Of a stretch of 64,000 nt of DNA, positions 17,547 to 25,528 are shown one piece after another. The notes beneath the pieces are model-generated. The model saw only the letters and a list, made by a program, of their open reading frames with translations, did no database searches and was not told the DNA's origin. The translations under genes and the position numbers were made by a program. Numbering within the stretch: the first letter of the stretch is position 1; each line of letters starts with the position of its first letter. Source of the stretch: DATARH01 sp036268075 (GTDB taxonomy: Bacteria > Pseudomonadota > Alphaproteobacteria > ATCC43930 > CGMCC-115725); NCBI GenBank assembly GCA_036268075.1, contig DATAUV010000114.1, forward strand, positions 19,876 to 83,875, written 5' to 3'.

Positions 17547-18617
17547 TCAAATCTCTCTGATCCGCGGCAATACCTTCCGCCCGAACAGGTCGAGCGCGTC
17601 CATCATCACCGCGGTGTCGCCGCTGCCGGGATCCTGCAACGAGATGTCGATGACGCCGACACCGACCTCCTCGCGCCATTGCGTGAGCTGCTTGATGACC
17701 CGGTCGGGGCCGCCGCAGAAGGTGATCGGCAGTACGCCGCCCATCGGCGCCGCCCGCCGCTCGCCGGCGACGTTGCGCACATCTTGGGCGAAGAGCGACT
17801 CGCGGATTGCATCGGCCAGCGGGAACGGCGCCTGCTTGCTGCGCCGTTCGAGCGCCAGATCGGCCGCCTCGTCGGTTTCCCCAAGGATCATGTTGCAGCG
17901 GTAGACGATGCTGTCGCCCCCCGGCTGCCAGCCGTAGCCCTCGCAGGCCTTGCGATAATAGGCCGACGCCTTCCCCATCGAGTCGAGATTGCCGTAGCTG
18001 AGGCCCAACCCGACATGGTGACGCGCCGCGAACTCGCCGGATTCCGCGCTGGTGCCGAGCGAATAGATCGGCATGTCGGGATGCGGGCGCGGCCACAGCG
18101 ATATCGTGCGGTACTGGAAATACTTCCCCTGCCAGCCAAAGGGCTGCGGCTCCCGCCACGCGTTGAGAATGAGCTCCATCCCCTCGTCGGTGCGTTCGCG
18201 CGCCTCCTTGGGGTTGAGGTCGTAGCTGAGGTACTCGTTGGTCGTGCCGCGCAGCATCCCGGCGATGATCTTGCCCGGCGCCATCGTGTCGAGCATCGCC
18301 AGCTCCTCGGCGACGCGGATCGGGTTGCTGGTGGGCACGATCGGGCCGAGGAGCGCCACCTTGATCTTCGTCGCATGCGCCGCCATGAACGCCGCCGAGA
18401 CGACCGGCGACGGGGTCAGGATGCGCGGCGAATAATGGTGCTCCGACACGCTGACCCAGTCGAACCCCAGCTCCTCGACGAATTTCAGCCGCTCGATGAT
18501 CGCGGCATAGGCCTTGACCCCGATCTCGGTGTCATAGGCGGCCGACGGCACCGGCCATGTCCGCGGAAAATCGGGCGGCACCGCATAGCGCCCGGTTTCA
18601 AAAAAAGAGACCTTCAT
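17547..18617 (-). CDS. LLM-class flavin-dependent monooxygenase (bacterial luciferase-like)
   Basis: A 356-aa luciferase-like oxidoreductase. It begins MKVSFFETGRY; the conserved DWVSVSEHHYSP and VALLGPIVPTSNPIRVAEELAMLD segments place it in the long-chain-alkane/luciferase subgroup. Later motifs are GTTNEYLSYDLNP, LGTSAESGEFAA and ITFCGGPDRVIKQL. It is transcribed from the ABM-domain gene 21 bp upstream, so the two may form a unit. Substrate unknown; an FMN reductase partner is not adjacent. Confidence 0.9.
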   Translation of the reverse strand: MKVSFFETGRYAVPPDFPRTWPVPSAAYDTEIGVKAYAAIIERLKFVEELGFDWVSVSEHHYSPRILTPSPVVSAAFMAAHATKIKVALLGPIVPTSNPIRVAEELAMLDTMAPGKIIAGMLRGTTNEYLSYDLNPKEARERTDEGMELILNAWREPQPFGWQGKYFQYRTISLWPRPHPDMPIYSLGTSAESGEFAARHHVGLGLSYGNLDSMGKASAYYRKACEGYGWQPGGDSIVYRCNMILGETDEAADLALERRSKQAPFPLADAIRESLFAQDVRNVAGERRAAPMGGVLPITFCGGPDRVIKQLTQWREEVGVGVIDISLQDPGSGDTAVMMDALDLFGRKVLPRIREI

Positions 18618-18638
18618 CGTGGGGCCGCCTGATGGGTT

Positions 18639-18929
18639 TCAGCGGGTGCGATTGTACTCGTAATCCTCGCGCTCGCCACCACCGAGGCGCAGCCCCTCGG
18701 GGAGCGGCGGACGGGCGGCCTGGAGCTTGGCGTGCGCGGCCAGATCCTCGGCGCTCGCCCACTTCTCCATGAGGCACAACCGGTCGGGGTCGAGCGCGCT
18801 CTGAAACACCTCGAACTGCTCGCAACCCGCATCCTGCTGCGACGCGCGGCAGCGCGCCGCCATCGCCTTCGCCAGCTCCGCACCCTTCCCCGGCGCCGCG
18901 GCGATCGAAATGACAAGACGAACCGACAT
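18639..18929 (-). CDS. Antibiotic biosynthesis monooxygenase (ABM) domain protein
   Basis: A 96-aa single-domain dimeric alpha+beta barrel protein of the ABM/YgiN type. The first strand is VRLVISIAAAPGKG; the central QQDAGCEQFEVFQSALDPDRLCLMEKWAS and the C-terminal helix AHAKLQAA are typical. Family members act as cofactor-free monooxygenases or quinol oxidoreductases, and many are uncharacterised. The ATG at 18929 is the likely start. It heads a leftward gene set with two luciferase-like enzymes and a hydrolase. Confidence 0.85.
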   Translation of the reverse strand: MSVRLVISIAAAPGKGAELAKAMAARCRASQQDAGCEQFEVFQSALDPDRLCLMEKWASAEDLAAHAKLQAARPPLPEGLRLGGGEREDYEYNRTR

Positions 18930-18952
18930 TGAAGCCTCCCTGAATGCTCGGC

Positions 18953-19112
18953 CATCGTAGGATGGGTTGAGCGCCAGCGAAACCCATGCGGAAGGATTCA
19001 CCGCGGAGGACGCAGAGGGCCGCAGCGGTCACACCGCCACCCTCCGCGATCCTCCGCGTCCTGCGCGGTAAAAAATTGATGGGTTTCGCTCCGCTCGACC
19101 CATCCTACGATG
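18953..19112. repeat. Nested palindrome (GTAGGATGGG family), copy 1
   Basis: Outer arms CATCGTAGGATGGGTTGAGC and its complement at 19079-19112 enclose an inner inverted pair (ACCGCGGAGGACGCAGAGG against CCTCCGCGTCCTGCGCGGT). It fills the divergent gap between the ABM and SDR genes. Other copies are at 19893, 30314 and 36161. Confidence 0.85.
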
Positions 19113-19143
19113 CCGAGACCGTCATCAGCAGAAGGAGCCTCAC

Positions 19144-19896
19144 ATGCCCGACAAGATCGCCGTCATCACCGGGGCGGGGAGCGGGATCGGCCGCGCGACC
19201 ACGCATGCGCTGTTGGATCTCGGGTTCAACGTCGTGCTTGCCGGGCGGCGGAAGGAGATGCTGGAGGAAACCGCGGCGCTCGCCAATCTGCCGGCCAGCC
19301 GCACCCTCGTCGTGCCGACCGACGTTTCCGACCGGCATTCGATCGACGCACTGTTCGACGCGGTGAAGAAGACTTACGGCCGCATCGACCTGCTGTTCAA
19401 CAACGCCGGGATCAGCACCCGCAACATCCCGATCGACGATTTGACCTACGAGCAGTGGACCAATGTGGTGAATGTCAACCTGACCGGCTCGTTCCTCTGC
19501 GCGCAGCATGCGTTCCGCATGATGAAGGCGCAGGACCCGCAGGGCGGGCGCATCATCAACAACGGGTCGGTGTCGGCGCACGTGCCGCGGCGGAACTCGG
19601 TGCCCTACGCCTCGACCAAGCACGCGCTGACCGGCCTCACCCGTGCGCTGTCGCTCGACGGCCGCGAATTCGTCATCACCTGCGGCCAGATCGACATCGG
19701 CAACGCCGCGACGCCCCGCAACGCAGACACCGCGCAGGGTCGCCTGCAAGCCTCCGGACGGGTCGAGGCCGAGGCGCGCATCGACGTCAAGGACGTGGCG
19801 AAAGGCGTCGCCTACATGGCCGGGCTGCCGCCCGAGGCCAACGTCCAGTTCATGACCGTGATGGCGGCGAAGATGCCGTATATCGGACGGGGGTAG
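19144..19896 (+). CDS. Short-chain dehydrogenase/reductase
   Basis: A 250-aa classical SDR using NAD(P)H. Cofactor motif TGAGSGIG near residue 10, NNAG at about 90-93, catalytic Ser in INNGSVSAH and the Tyr-Lys pair in PYASTKHAL. The C-terminal part reads CGQIDIGNAATPRNAD, fitting the PG-equivalent lid. The TAG stop lies inside the first bases of a GTAGGATGGG palindrome, so the repeat abuts and defines the 3' end. The substrate cannot be predicted. Confidence 0.93.
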   Translation: MPDKIAVITGAGSGIGRATTHALLDLGFNVVLAGRRKEMLEETAALANLPASRTLVVPTDVSDRHSIDALFDAVKKTYGRIDLLFNNAGISTRNIPIDDLTYEQWTNVVNVNLTGSFLCAQHAFRMMKAQDPQGGRIINNGSVSAHVPRRNSVPYASTKHALTGLTRALSLDGREFVITCGQIDIGNAATPRNADTAQGRLQASGRVEAEARIDVKDVAKGVAYMAGLPPEANVQFMTVMAAKMPYIGRG

Positions 19897-20071
19897 GATG
19901 GGCTGAGCAAAGCGAAGCCCATCGGGAAAAAAGTCTTTAACGCAGAGGTCGCAGAGTAGGCGCGGAGGTCGCGACGGGTTCGGTGCCTCCGCGTCCTCCG
20001 CGAAATCCTCCGCGACCTCTGCGTTGAAAAGTTTGCTTTTGATGGGCTTCGCTGCGCTCAGCCCATCCTAC
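19893..20071. repeat. Nested palindrome (GTAGGATGGG family), copy 2
   Basis: Outer arms GTAGGATGGGCTGAGC and GCTCAGCCCATCCTAC; inner arms ACGCAGAGGTCGCAGAG and CGCGACCTCTGCGT around a further GCGGAGG/CCTCCGC pair. It sits between the convergent SDR and lactonase genes and provides the TAG stop of the SDR gene. The RNA could fold into one long stem on either strand and serve as a bidirectional terminator. Confidence 0.85.
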
Positions 20072-20080
20072 CTGCCGCCG

Positions 20081-21253
20081 TTAGCCCGGCAGCTCGACCA
20101 TCCCCATCCACCATAGCGACGCGCCGCCGACATCGACGTCGTATTTGCGGATGTAGCTGAGCTTGCCGTCGTCGCCGATGCGGAAGAGGGACATCGTCGC
20201 CGGCGCGACCGTCACCCCGTCGCCGTCCTTTACCGGCACGGGCTGGATATGCGCGGCGACGAGCAGGCGGCCGGTCGGGTCGATGGGGAAGGTGCGGCAG
20301 TGGTAGCCGCGGGTGTCCTCGAACTGGATCGGACTCGGCTTACCGGTCGCCTGGTCGATCGCGTAGACCGCCAGCGTGTTCTCGCCGCCGGCGAAGACAC
20401 GCCAGCCGTTGTCGTCGACCAGCGCCGAGGCGCGGTTGGCGACATAGACGAAGCGGCCGTTCGGGTGGACATGCACGGTTCCCGCCGCCTGCCGCCCGCC
20501 CTTCTTGCCGGTGCCGAGCGTCGTCTCGCTGAACATCGGCGCCGCCGACAGCGTGCCGCCGGCGAAATCGAACACGTCGAGCCGGTTCTGCCGCTCCAGC
20601 GAGACATAGACCCACGGTTTCGACGGGTGGAAATCGAGATGGCGCGGTCCGAACCCGTACCCGTCGCCCGGCGCGATCGATTTCTCGCTCGAAAGCTGCC
20701 CGCCGGCCCAGTTGAACACCTTGAGGCAGCCCGGCTCCTCCGCCTTGCCGCCGGCTGCGTCATGCCCGCGCGCGACGAGGATCACCCGGTCGCCGCCGAG
20801 CCCGGCGCGCACCTGATGGGCATAAATCCCCGGATCGACCAGGTCGCGCTGCGTCACCTCGGCGCCGGCGGTGCCGTTTGGGTTGACCCGATAGACCTTG
20901 AGCCCGCTGGGGTTGCTGAACGCGACGAGGATGTACTCGGACGGGATGTCGGTCGCCATGTGAATGGGACGCGTCGGCAACGGCACCGGCGCGCCGTGCA
21001 GCGCGAGGGCGCCGGTCGCGGGATCGACGGCGAGCGCGCTGACGTGGTGCGTGTTGCCGACATGACCGCCGACCCCCGACGCGCTGTCGCTGGTCGCGGC
21101 GTAGAGAAAGCGGCGCGACTGGTGCGGCCACACGTAATGCACGCTGGCCGGCAGCGTCACCGACCCGCCGCGTTTCAGCGTCCCAGCCTCGGCATCGAGG
21201 TCGTATTGCGTCAGCACCGGCCCGATGCTGGCGTAGAGGGCGGTTTTTGCCAT
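20081..21253 (-). CDS. Lactonase family beta-propeller protein
   Basis: A 390-aa seven-bladed beta-propeller of the 6-phosphogluconolactonase (Pgl)/carboxymuconate cyclase type. Signatures: HYVWPHQSRRFLYAATSD in the first blade, ASVHYVWP, GDGYGFGPRHLDFHPSKPWVYV, and GTVHVHPNGRFVYVANRA. The start MAKTALYAS follows a REP-like palindrome. It has no signal peptide. It may hydrolyse a sugar lactone; the hydroxypyruvate isomerase gene upstream on the same strand suggests sugar-acid metabolism, but the repeat between them makes a shared transcript uncertain. Confidence 0.88.
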   Translation of the reverse strand: MAKTALYASIGPVLTQYDLDAEAGTLKRGGSVTLPASVHYVWPHQSRRFLYAATSDSASGVGGHVGNTHHVSALAVDPATGALALHGAPVPLPTRPIHMATDIPSEYILVAFSNPSGLKVYRVNPNGTAGAEVTQRDLVDPGIYAHQVRAGLGGDRVILVARGHDAAGGKAEEPGCLKVFNWAGGQLSSEKSIAPGDGYGFGPRHLDFHPSKPWVYVSLERQNRLDVFDFAGGTLSAAPMFSETTLGTGKKGGRQAAGTVHVHPNGRFVYVANRASALVDDNGWRVFAGGENTLAVYAIDQATGKPSPIQFEDTRGYHCRTFPIDPTGRLLVAAHIQPVPVKDGDGVTVAPATMSLFRIGDDGKLSYIRKYDVDVGGASLWWMGMVELPG

Positions 21254-21273
21254 CTCCTCATCCTCCCTTGGAT

Positions 21274-21355
21274 CGTCGCCCCGGCGAAGGCCGGGGTCCA
21301 CCTTTCACGCGCTCGTGCGGCGGATAAGTGGGTCCCGGCCTGCGCCGGGATGACG
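21274..21355. repeat. REP-like palindrome, copy 2
   Basis: Left hairpin CCCCGGCGAAGGCCGGGG, right hairpin TCCCGGCCTGCGCCGGGA, ending TGACGG. The spacer (TTCACGCGCTCGTGCGGCGG) resembles the spacers of copies 3 and 5, so the whole 80-bp unit is conserved, not just the stems. Confidence 0.8.
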
Positions 21356-21365
21356 GAAAAGAACG

Positions 21366-22145
21366 TTACACCCCAAACCTCTCCCGCCACCCCAGCCCCT
21401 CGACCGTATCCCCGGCAGGGTGGTACTCGCACCCTACCCAGCCGTCATAGCCGAGCGTGTCGATGTGGCGGAAGAGATGGTCCCAGCCGATCTCGCCGGT
21501 GCCGGGCTCGTGGCGATCGGGGACGTCGCCGATCTGGATGTGGCCGATCACCGGAATCAGCGCGGTGAGCCGGTTGCAGAGGTTGCCTTGCGCGAGCTGG
21601 CAATGGAACGTGTCGAACTGCAGCCCGGTCCGGTCGACGCCGATCGCCTCGACGATCGCGGCGCCCTGTTCCTGGGTCGAGATCAGATAGCCGGACGCGT
21701 CGCGCGGGTTGAGCGGCTCGATCATCAGGCGCACGCCATGTCTCACGGCCCTGTCGCCGGCCCAGGCGAGATTGTTGGCGTAGACCGCGAGCGCCGTCTC
21801 GCGGAGGACGCCCTGCGGCGGCACGCCGGCGAGCACGTGGATGCGCTTGCACCCGAGCGCCCCGGCATAGTCGAGCGCCTGGTCGATCGAGGCGCGGAAC
21901 TCGGCCTCGCGCCCGGGCAGACAGGCGAGCCCGCGATCGCCCTTGGCGCGGTCGCCGGGGGTCGTGTTGATCAATGCTTGCGCGAGCCCGTTATCGTCGA
22001 GCCGCGCCCGCAATTCGCGCGCCTCGTACTCGTAGGGCGAGGCGTATTCGACCCCGGCAAACCCCGCCCGCGCCGCCGCCGCGAACCGGTCGAGAAACGG
22101 CGCCTCGCAAAACAGAAACCCCAGATTGGCGCATAGGCGCAGCAT
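21366..22145 (-). CDS. hyi: Hydroxypyruvate isomerase family protein
   Basis: A 259-aa TIM-barrel sugar isomerase of the Hyi/OtnI group, which interconverts hydroxypyruvate and tartronate semialdehyde or acts on related C4 acids. It begins MLRLCANLGFLF. Metal-binding and catalytic motifs are visible: MIEPLNPRD (Glu), LQFDTFHCQ (Asp/His), IQIGDVPDRHEPGTGEI and VGCEYHPAGDT (Glu). The spacing matches the family. An octamer-array hairpin lies in its promoter region. Confidence 0.9.
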   Translation of the reverse strand: MLRLCANLGFLFCEAPFLDRFAAAARAGFAGVEYASPYEYEARELRARLDDNGLAQALINTTPGDRAKGDRGLACLPGREAEFRASIDQALDYAGALGCKRIHVLAGVPPQGVLRETALAVYANNLAWAGDRAVRHGVRLMIEPLNPRDASGYLISTQEQGAAIVEAIGVDRTGLQFDTFHCQLAQGNLCNRLTALIPVIGHIQIGDVPDRHEPGTGEIGWDHLFRHIDTLGYDGWVGCEYHPAGDTVEGLGWRERFGV

Positions 22146-22177
22146 CGTCGTCTCCCCTCCGTCTCGCCCGCACTTTA

Positions 22178-22305
22178 AGCGCGAAGCGCAAGGAATCCAC
22201 AATGAGCCAGTGAGACAGTGAGCTCCGGCTCCTCACTGCCTCACTGCCTCACTGTCTCACTGTCTCACTGGCTCATTGTGGATTCCTGCGGCTTCGCCGC
22301 TTCGC
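22178..22305. repeat. Octamer-array hairpin, copy 2
   Basis: The left arm is GCGAAGCGCAAGGAATCC, then CACAATGAGCC and only two units. The right arm has five CTCACTG[CTG] units, then CTCATTGTGGATTCC and GCGGCTTCGC. The arms are therefore unequal in unit number. It lies in the divergent region between the isomerase and the large unrecognised gene. Confidence 0.85.
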
Positions 22306-22413
22306 CATGCGTGAAGCGGGTGGCGGGGTGCGTCCGGCCCGGCTTTACGGCATGGCTTTCGCGGCATACGCTTCTTTGAGAGGGAACGCGCCGCGAATAG
22401 AGGGAGCACCGCG

Positions 22414-23964
22414 ATGCTGCTCAACCGCACCGAGATCAGCGAAGACCAGGCTTTCGGCCAGTTCACCGACTCGATCCTCGAACGCGACCAGGCGAAGACG
22501 ACCGATTTGTTCTTCAAGATGGTCCAGGGCGGGCGCTCGATCGGCGACGCGCTGAGCCTTGTCACCGCGGCCGAGGCGCCGTTTGTCAATGTGCCGTGCC
22601 ACATCAACATCAAGGACGGCAACATCGCGCTGACCAACAACGACCACACGCTGCTGGGCCTCCGCGCGTCGGCCCATCTGATGCCGTACCTGCCGGAAAA
22701 ATATCGGCTTTTGCCGATGCTGCAGAGCGTCTGGTACATCGGCGCGGGCCTCGATATCTGGAACCAGCTCCTTTACAAATACCCCGGCCGCTACGCGACG
22801 ATGAAGGGCGTGCAGGTGCCGCCGCCGTCCTACGGCCCGTCCGTCTGGCTCGAAGACACGCCGCCGATCGTCGAGGACGGCACGGTCGAGGAGCGGCTGC
22901 ATTCCTACATGATCGCGACGATGACCGGCGATTCGCGGCGTGCGCACGGCCTCTTCCTCGGCATCGCGCAGGATCCGGAGGCCCGCGGGGACCTCCAGGA
23001 CACGATCGAGTTCCTCGGCCTCATCGACCTCCAGGAAACCGTGATCGGGCGCAAGGCGCGCAACACGGGCCACAAGGCGATCCGCGCCCGCGCCGTCACC
23101 GACCTCGCCAATTACATCGGCTGGGAGAAGTCGCACGGCGTCTTCTACATGGGCGTCCCCGACATGGCGGTCGGCCCCTTGTACTACTCGCTCTACGACG
23201 CCGCCTCGGTGCGGATCGGCGCCGAGTTCCCCGACGATTTCGGCAAGAACCTCGAAGCCACCAACAAGACCCCGCTCAGTGCGAACGAGGTCGAGGACAT
23301 GATCCACCAGATGATGAACGCCGACGGCGAGACCGTCTGGACCCTCATCACCACCCACCTCAAGAACGGCAAGGCGATCCAGAGCCTCGGCGACACGATC
23401 CAGCTCGGCGCCGCCGAGCTGATCCTGCGCACGACCGTCGCGCGGCAATTTACCAACGGGCAGCACCCGTTCGATTATTGCAACGTCGCGAACAACTGGA
23501 TGCGCCGCAGCCGCAGCCCGTACAAGGCCCGCATCCTCTATCTGATGGCCAATTTCATCAACGACGTGGCCCACGAGAACAAATTGCAAAAGACCGTCAT
23601 CGAGGACGAGATCGCCGGGTATGACGGCAACGGGCGGACGGGGGAGGCGCTGCTCGCCGACCTCGACGACGCGATCATGTCGCTCGACGCCGCGAAATCG
23701 ACCGCGGTCGCGCACGCCTACCTCAAATCCGGCGCCGACCGCCGGCCCTATCAGGAGGCCGTGGCGCTGTGCGCCAGCCGCTTCCAGGACGACCCGCACA
23801 ACCAGAAGATCACCGTCTCGACCTTTGAGGAATACGGGCTCAACAGCACGCATCTCAAGGACCGGATGCTCCTCGCCACCCCCCGCCTCCTCGCCGGCTG
23901 GGTCAAGATGCCCGGCGAGCGCGAGTGCTTCGCGCGGTACGAGCGGGAGTGGATTTACCAGTAG
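22414..23964 (+). CDS. Large uncharacterised protein, 516 aa
   Basis: I do not recognise this family. The protein is soluble, has no signal peptide, and appears mostly alpha-helical. It is rich in conserved-looking His, Asp and Glu clusters: VPCHINIKDG, NNDHTLLGLRASAHLMPY, GDSRRAHGLF and GHKAIRARAV in the first half, and MIHQMMNADGE, FDYCNVANNW and INDVAHENK in the second. Such spaced His/Glu pairs would suit a metal site, perhaps diiron or haem, but this is inference. The start ATG follows a purine-rich GGGAGC 9 nt upstream. The gene stands alone, and its TAG stop coincides with a GTAGGGCGGAT repeat. Confidence 0.72.
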   Translation: MLLNRTEISEDQAFGQFTDSILERDQAKTTDLFFKMVQGGRSIGDALSLVTAAEAPFVNVPCHINIKDGNIALTNNDHTLLGLRASAHLMPYLPEKYRLLPMLQSVWYIGAGLDIWNQLLYKYPGRYATMKGVQVPPPSYGPSVWLEDTPPIVEDGTVEERLHSYMIATMTGDSRRAHGLFLGIAQDPEARGDLQDTIEFLGLIDLQETVIGRKARNTGHKAIRARAVTDLANYIGWEKSHGVFYMGVPDMAVGPLYYSLYDAASVRIGAEFPDDFGKNLEATNKTPLSANEVEDMIHQMMNADGETVWTLITTHLKNGKAIQSLGDTIQLGAAELILRTTVARQFTNGQHPFDYCNVANNWMRRSRSPYKARILYLMANFINDVAHENKLQKTVIEDEIAGYDGNGRTGEALLADLDDAIMSLDAAKSTAVAHAYLKSGADRRPYQEAVALCASRFQDDPHNQKITVSTFEEYGLNSTHLKDRMLLATPRLLAGWVKMPGERECFARYEREWIYQ

Positions 23965-23990
23965 GGCGGATAAGCAAAGCGCAATCCGCC
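23961..23990. repeat. GTAGGGCGGAT-type repeat, half element
   Basis: GTAGGGCGGATAAGCAAAGC followed by GCAATCCGCC forms a short inverted pair (GGCGGAT/ATCCGCC). It resembles one arm of the GTAGGATGGG family. Its second to fourth bases form the TAG stop of the preceding gene. Confidence 0.6.
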
Positions 23991-24025
23991 TTCATCGGCG
24001 CTTAATGAGCGATAGCCTCGGTATC

Positions 24026-24133
24026 GCGGCGAAGCCGCAGGGATTCCCAATGAGGCAGTGAGGCAGTGGATGCCGAGCCCTCTTAGTCTCACTGCCTCAC
24101 TGCCTCATTGTGAATTAATCGCGCTCCGCGCGG
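24026..24133. repeat. Octamer-array hairpin, copy 3
   Basis: GCGGCGAAGCCGCAGGGATT, then CAATGAGGCAGTGAGGCAG, an unpaired spacer, and CTCACTGCCTCACTGCC followed by CTCATTGTGAATT and GCGCTCCGCGC. Two units stand in each arm. It lies between the convergent large unknown gene and surE. Confidence 0.85.
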
Positions 24134-24134
24134 T

Positions 24135-24899
24135 CTATTTCGGCAGCACCTTCGCCAGCGCCTGGTACGCCCGCTCATCGGTGCGGTCGTAGCGTAGCGG
24201 GGTCACCACCACCTTGCCGGCGTCGAGCGCGTCGATGTCGCTTTCCGGGCCCTGCTCGCGCGGGCCGCGGCGGAACATGATCCAGTGGTATTCGAACCCG
24301 CGCGGGTCGGTGCGGGTGTCGACGGTCATCCCCTGGACGAGGCCGGCGCCCTGCCGCGCCAGGGTCAGCGGCCCGACCTCGGCGGCCGGCAGGTTCGGGA
24401 AGTTGACGTTGAGGCAGGTCGACTGGTCCCAGCCGATCTCCAAAAGGCGCCGCACGACGCCGGCGCCCAGCGTCGCGGCGGTGTCCCATGGCACGTTGGC
24501 GCGGTCGGCATATTCCTGGCTCAGCGCGATCGCCGACGCGCCGAGCATCATCGCCGTCATCGCGCCGCCGACCGTCCCGGAATAGACATTCTCGACCCCG
24601 AGATTGGCGCCGCGGTTGACCCCGCTGAGACACAGCGCCGGCGGCCGGTCCCGCAGCAGGTGAGAAATGCCGATGACGGCGCAATCGCCCGGCGTGCCGA
24701 GCACGCTGTAACGCCGCTCGCCGCGTTTCGTAACCCGCACCGGGTGGTGGAGGCTGACCGCGTGCGACACGCCGCTCTGGTCGTGCTCGGGCGCGACGAC
24801 CCAGACCTCGCGCGCCAGCTCGGCGGCGATCCCTTCGAGCACCTTGAGCCCCGGCGCGTCGATGCCGTCGTCGTTCGTCAGCAGAATGTGATCGAGCAT
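24135..24899 (-). CDS. surE: 5'/3'-nucleotidase SurE
   Basis: A 254-aa metal-dependent nucleoside monophosphatase of the stationary-phase survival family. The metal-binding signature LTNDDG is at residues 6-11. VAPEHDQSGVSHA, the metal-ligand Asn in SGVNRGANLG and YSGTVGGAMTAM follow. The ATG at 24899 gives MLDHILLTNDDG, the standard N-terminus. In many Proteobacteria surE lies near pcm and nlpD; here it is isolated, divergent from a VOC gene 59 bp away. Confidence 0.95.
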   Translation of the reverse strand: MLDHILLTNDDGIDAPGLKVLEGIAAELAREVWVVAPEHDQSGVSHAVSLHHPVRVTKRGERRYSVLGTPGDCAVIGISHLLRDRPPALCLSGVNRGANLGVENVYSGTVGGAMTAMMLGASAIALSQEYADRANVPWDTAATLGAGVVRRLLEIGWDQSTCLNVNFPNLPAAEVGPLTLARQGAGLVQGMTVDTRTDPRGFEYHWIMFRRGPREQGPESDIDALDAGKVVVTPLRYDRTDERAYQALAKVLPK

Positions 24900-24958
24900 G
24901 GATCTTTTCCCGCGAGGCGGCGGCGCGTACCAATACCCGCCCGAAGCGGGAGGCGACA

Positions 24959-25354
24959 ATGTTCAAGCGCATCGACCATGTCGAGATCGTGACAGACAAG
25001 CCGGACGAGACGGAAAAATTCTACACCGAGATCCTCGGCTTCACCGTGCGTGAGCGCGACCGCGTCCCCCGCCCCGGCACCGACATGGCGCTGAACCTCG
25101 TCTATCTCGACCTCGGCGGCACGACTGTCGAGCTGATGACCTGGGAGAACGTGCCCACCGCGCCCAAGCCCGAGCTCGAGCATCTCGGCTATCGCTTGAT
25201 CGCGATCGAGGTCGAGGACATGAAGGCGGCCCTCGCCTACCTCAAGGACAAAGGCGTCGAGCCCGTGTGGGGCCCGATGTTCCAAGACACCTACGCCCGC
25301 GCCGAAATCGCCGACCCGAACGGGTATCGGATCGAACTCAGGCATTGGGTGTAG
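24959..25354 (+). CDS. VOC family protein (glyoxalase/epimerase-like)
   Basis: A 131-aa vicinal-oxygen-chelate protein with two beta-alpha-beta-beta-beta modules. The opening FKRIDHVEIVTDKPDETEKF supplies the first metal-ligand His; the central LDLGGTTVELMTWE carries a Glu; the C-terminal DPNGYRIELRHWV carries the last Glu. The metal set resembles lactoylglutathione lyase or methylmalonyl-CoA epimerase. The exact reaction is unknown. Confidence 0.88.
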   Translation: MFKRIDHVEIVTDKPDETEKFYTEILGFTVRERDRVPRPGTDMALNLVYLDLGGTTVELMTWENVPTAPKPELEHLGYRLIAIEVEDMKAALAYLKDKGVEPVWGPMFQDTYARAEIADPNGYRIELRHWV

Positions 25355-25373
25355 CCCCCAGCCGCACCGCTGC

Positions 25374-25451
25374 CGTCATCCCGGCGCAGGCCGGGACACA
25401 CGGTTCTAACGCACGGGCGGCTCATAAATGCCGGCCTGCGCCGGGATGACG
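25374..25451. repeat. REP-like palindrome, copy 3
   Basis: CGTCATCCCGGCGCAGGCCG and its inverse CGGCCTGCGCCGGGATGACG flank a 35-bp spacer (with ACGCACGGGCGGCTCATAA) similar to those of copies 2 and 5. It lies between the VOC and GST genes of the same strand. Confidence 0.85.
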
Positions 25452-25528
25452 GCGATATAGGCCGGTTGAACCCCCCACCCCCGCCGTGCGATCCTGCCCC
25501 CAATTCCACGCCGTCACGGGAGGAAATC

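Noticed and set aside
14161..24133. CRISPR array
   Set aside because: The 8-bp units are directly contiguous and arranged as inverted arms; there are no unique spacers and no cas genes.
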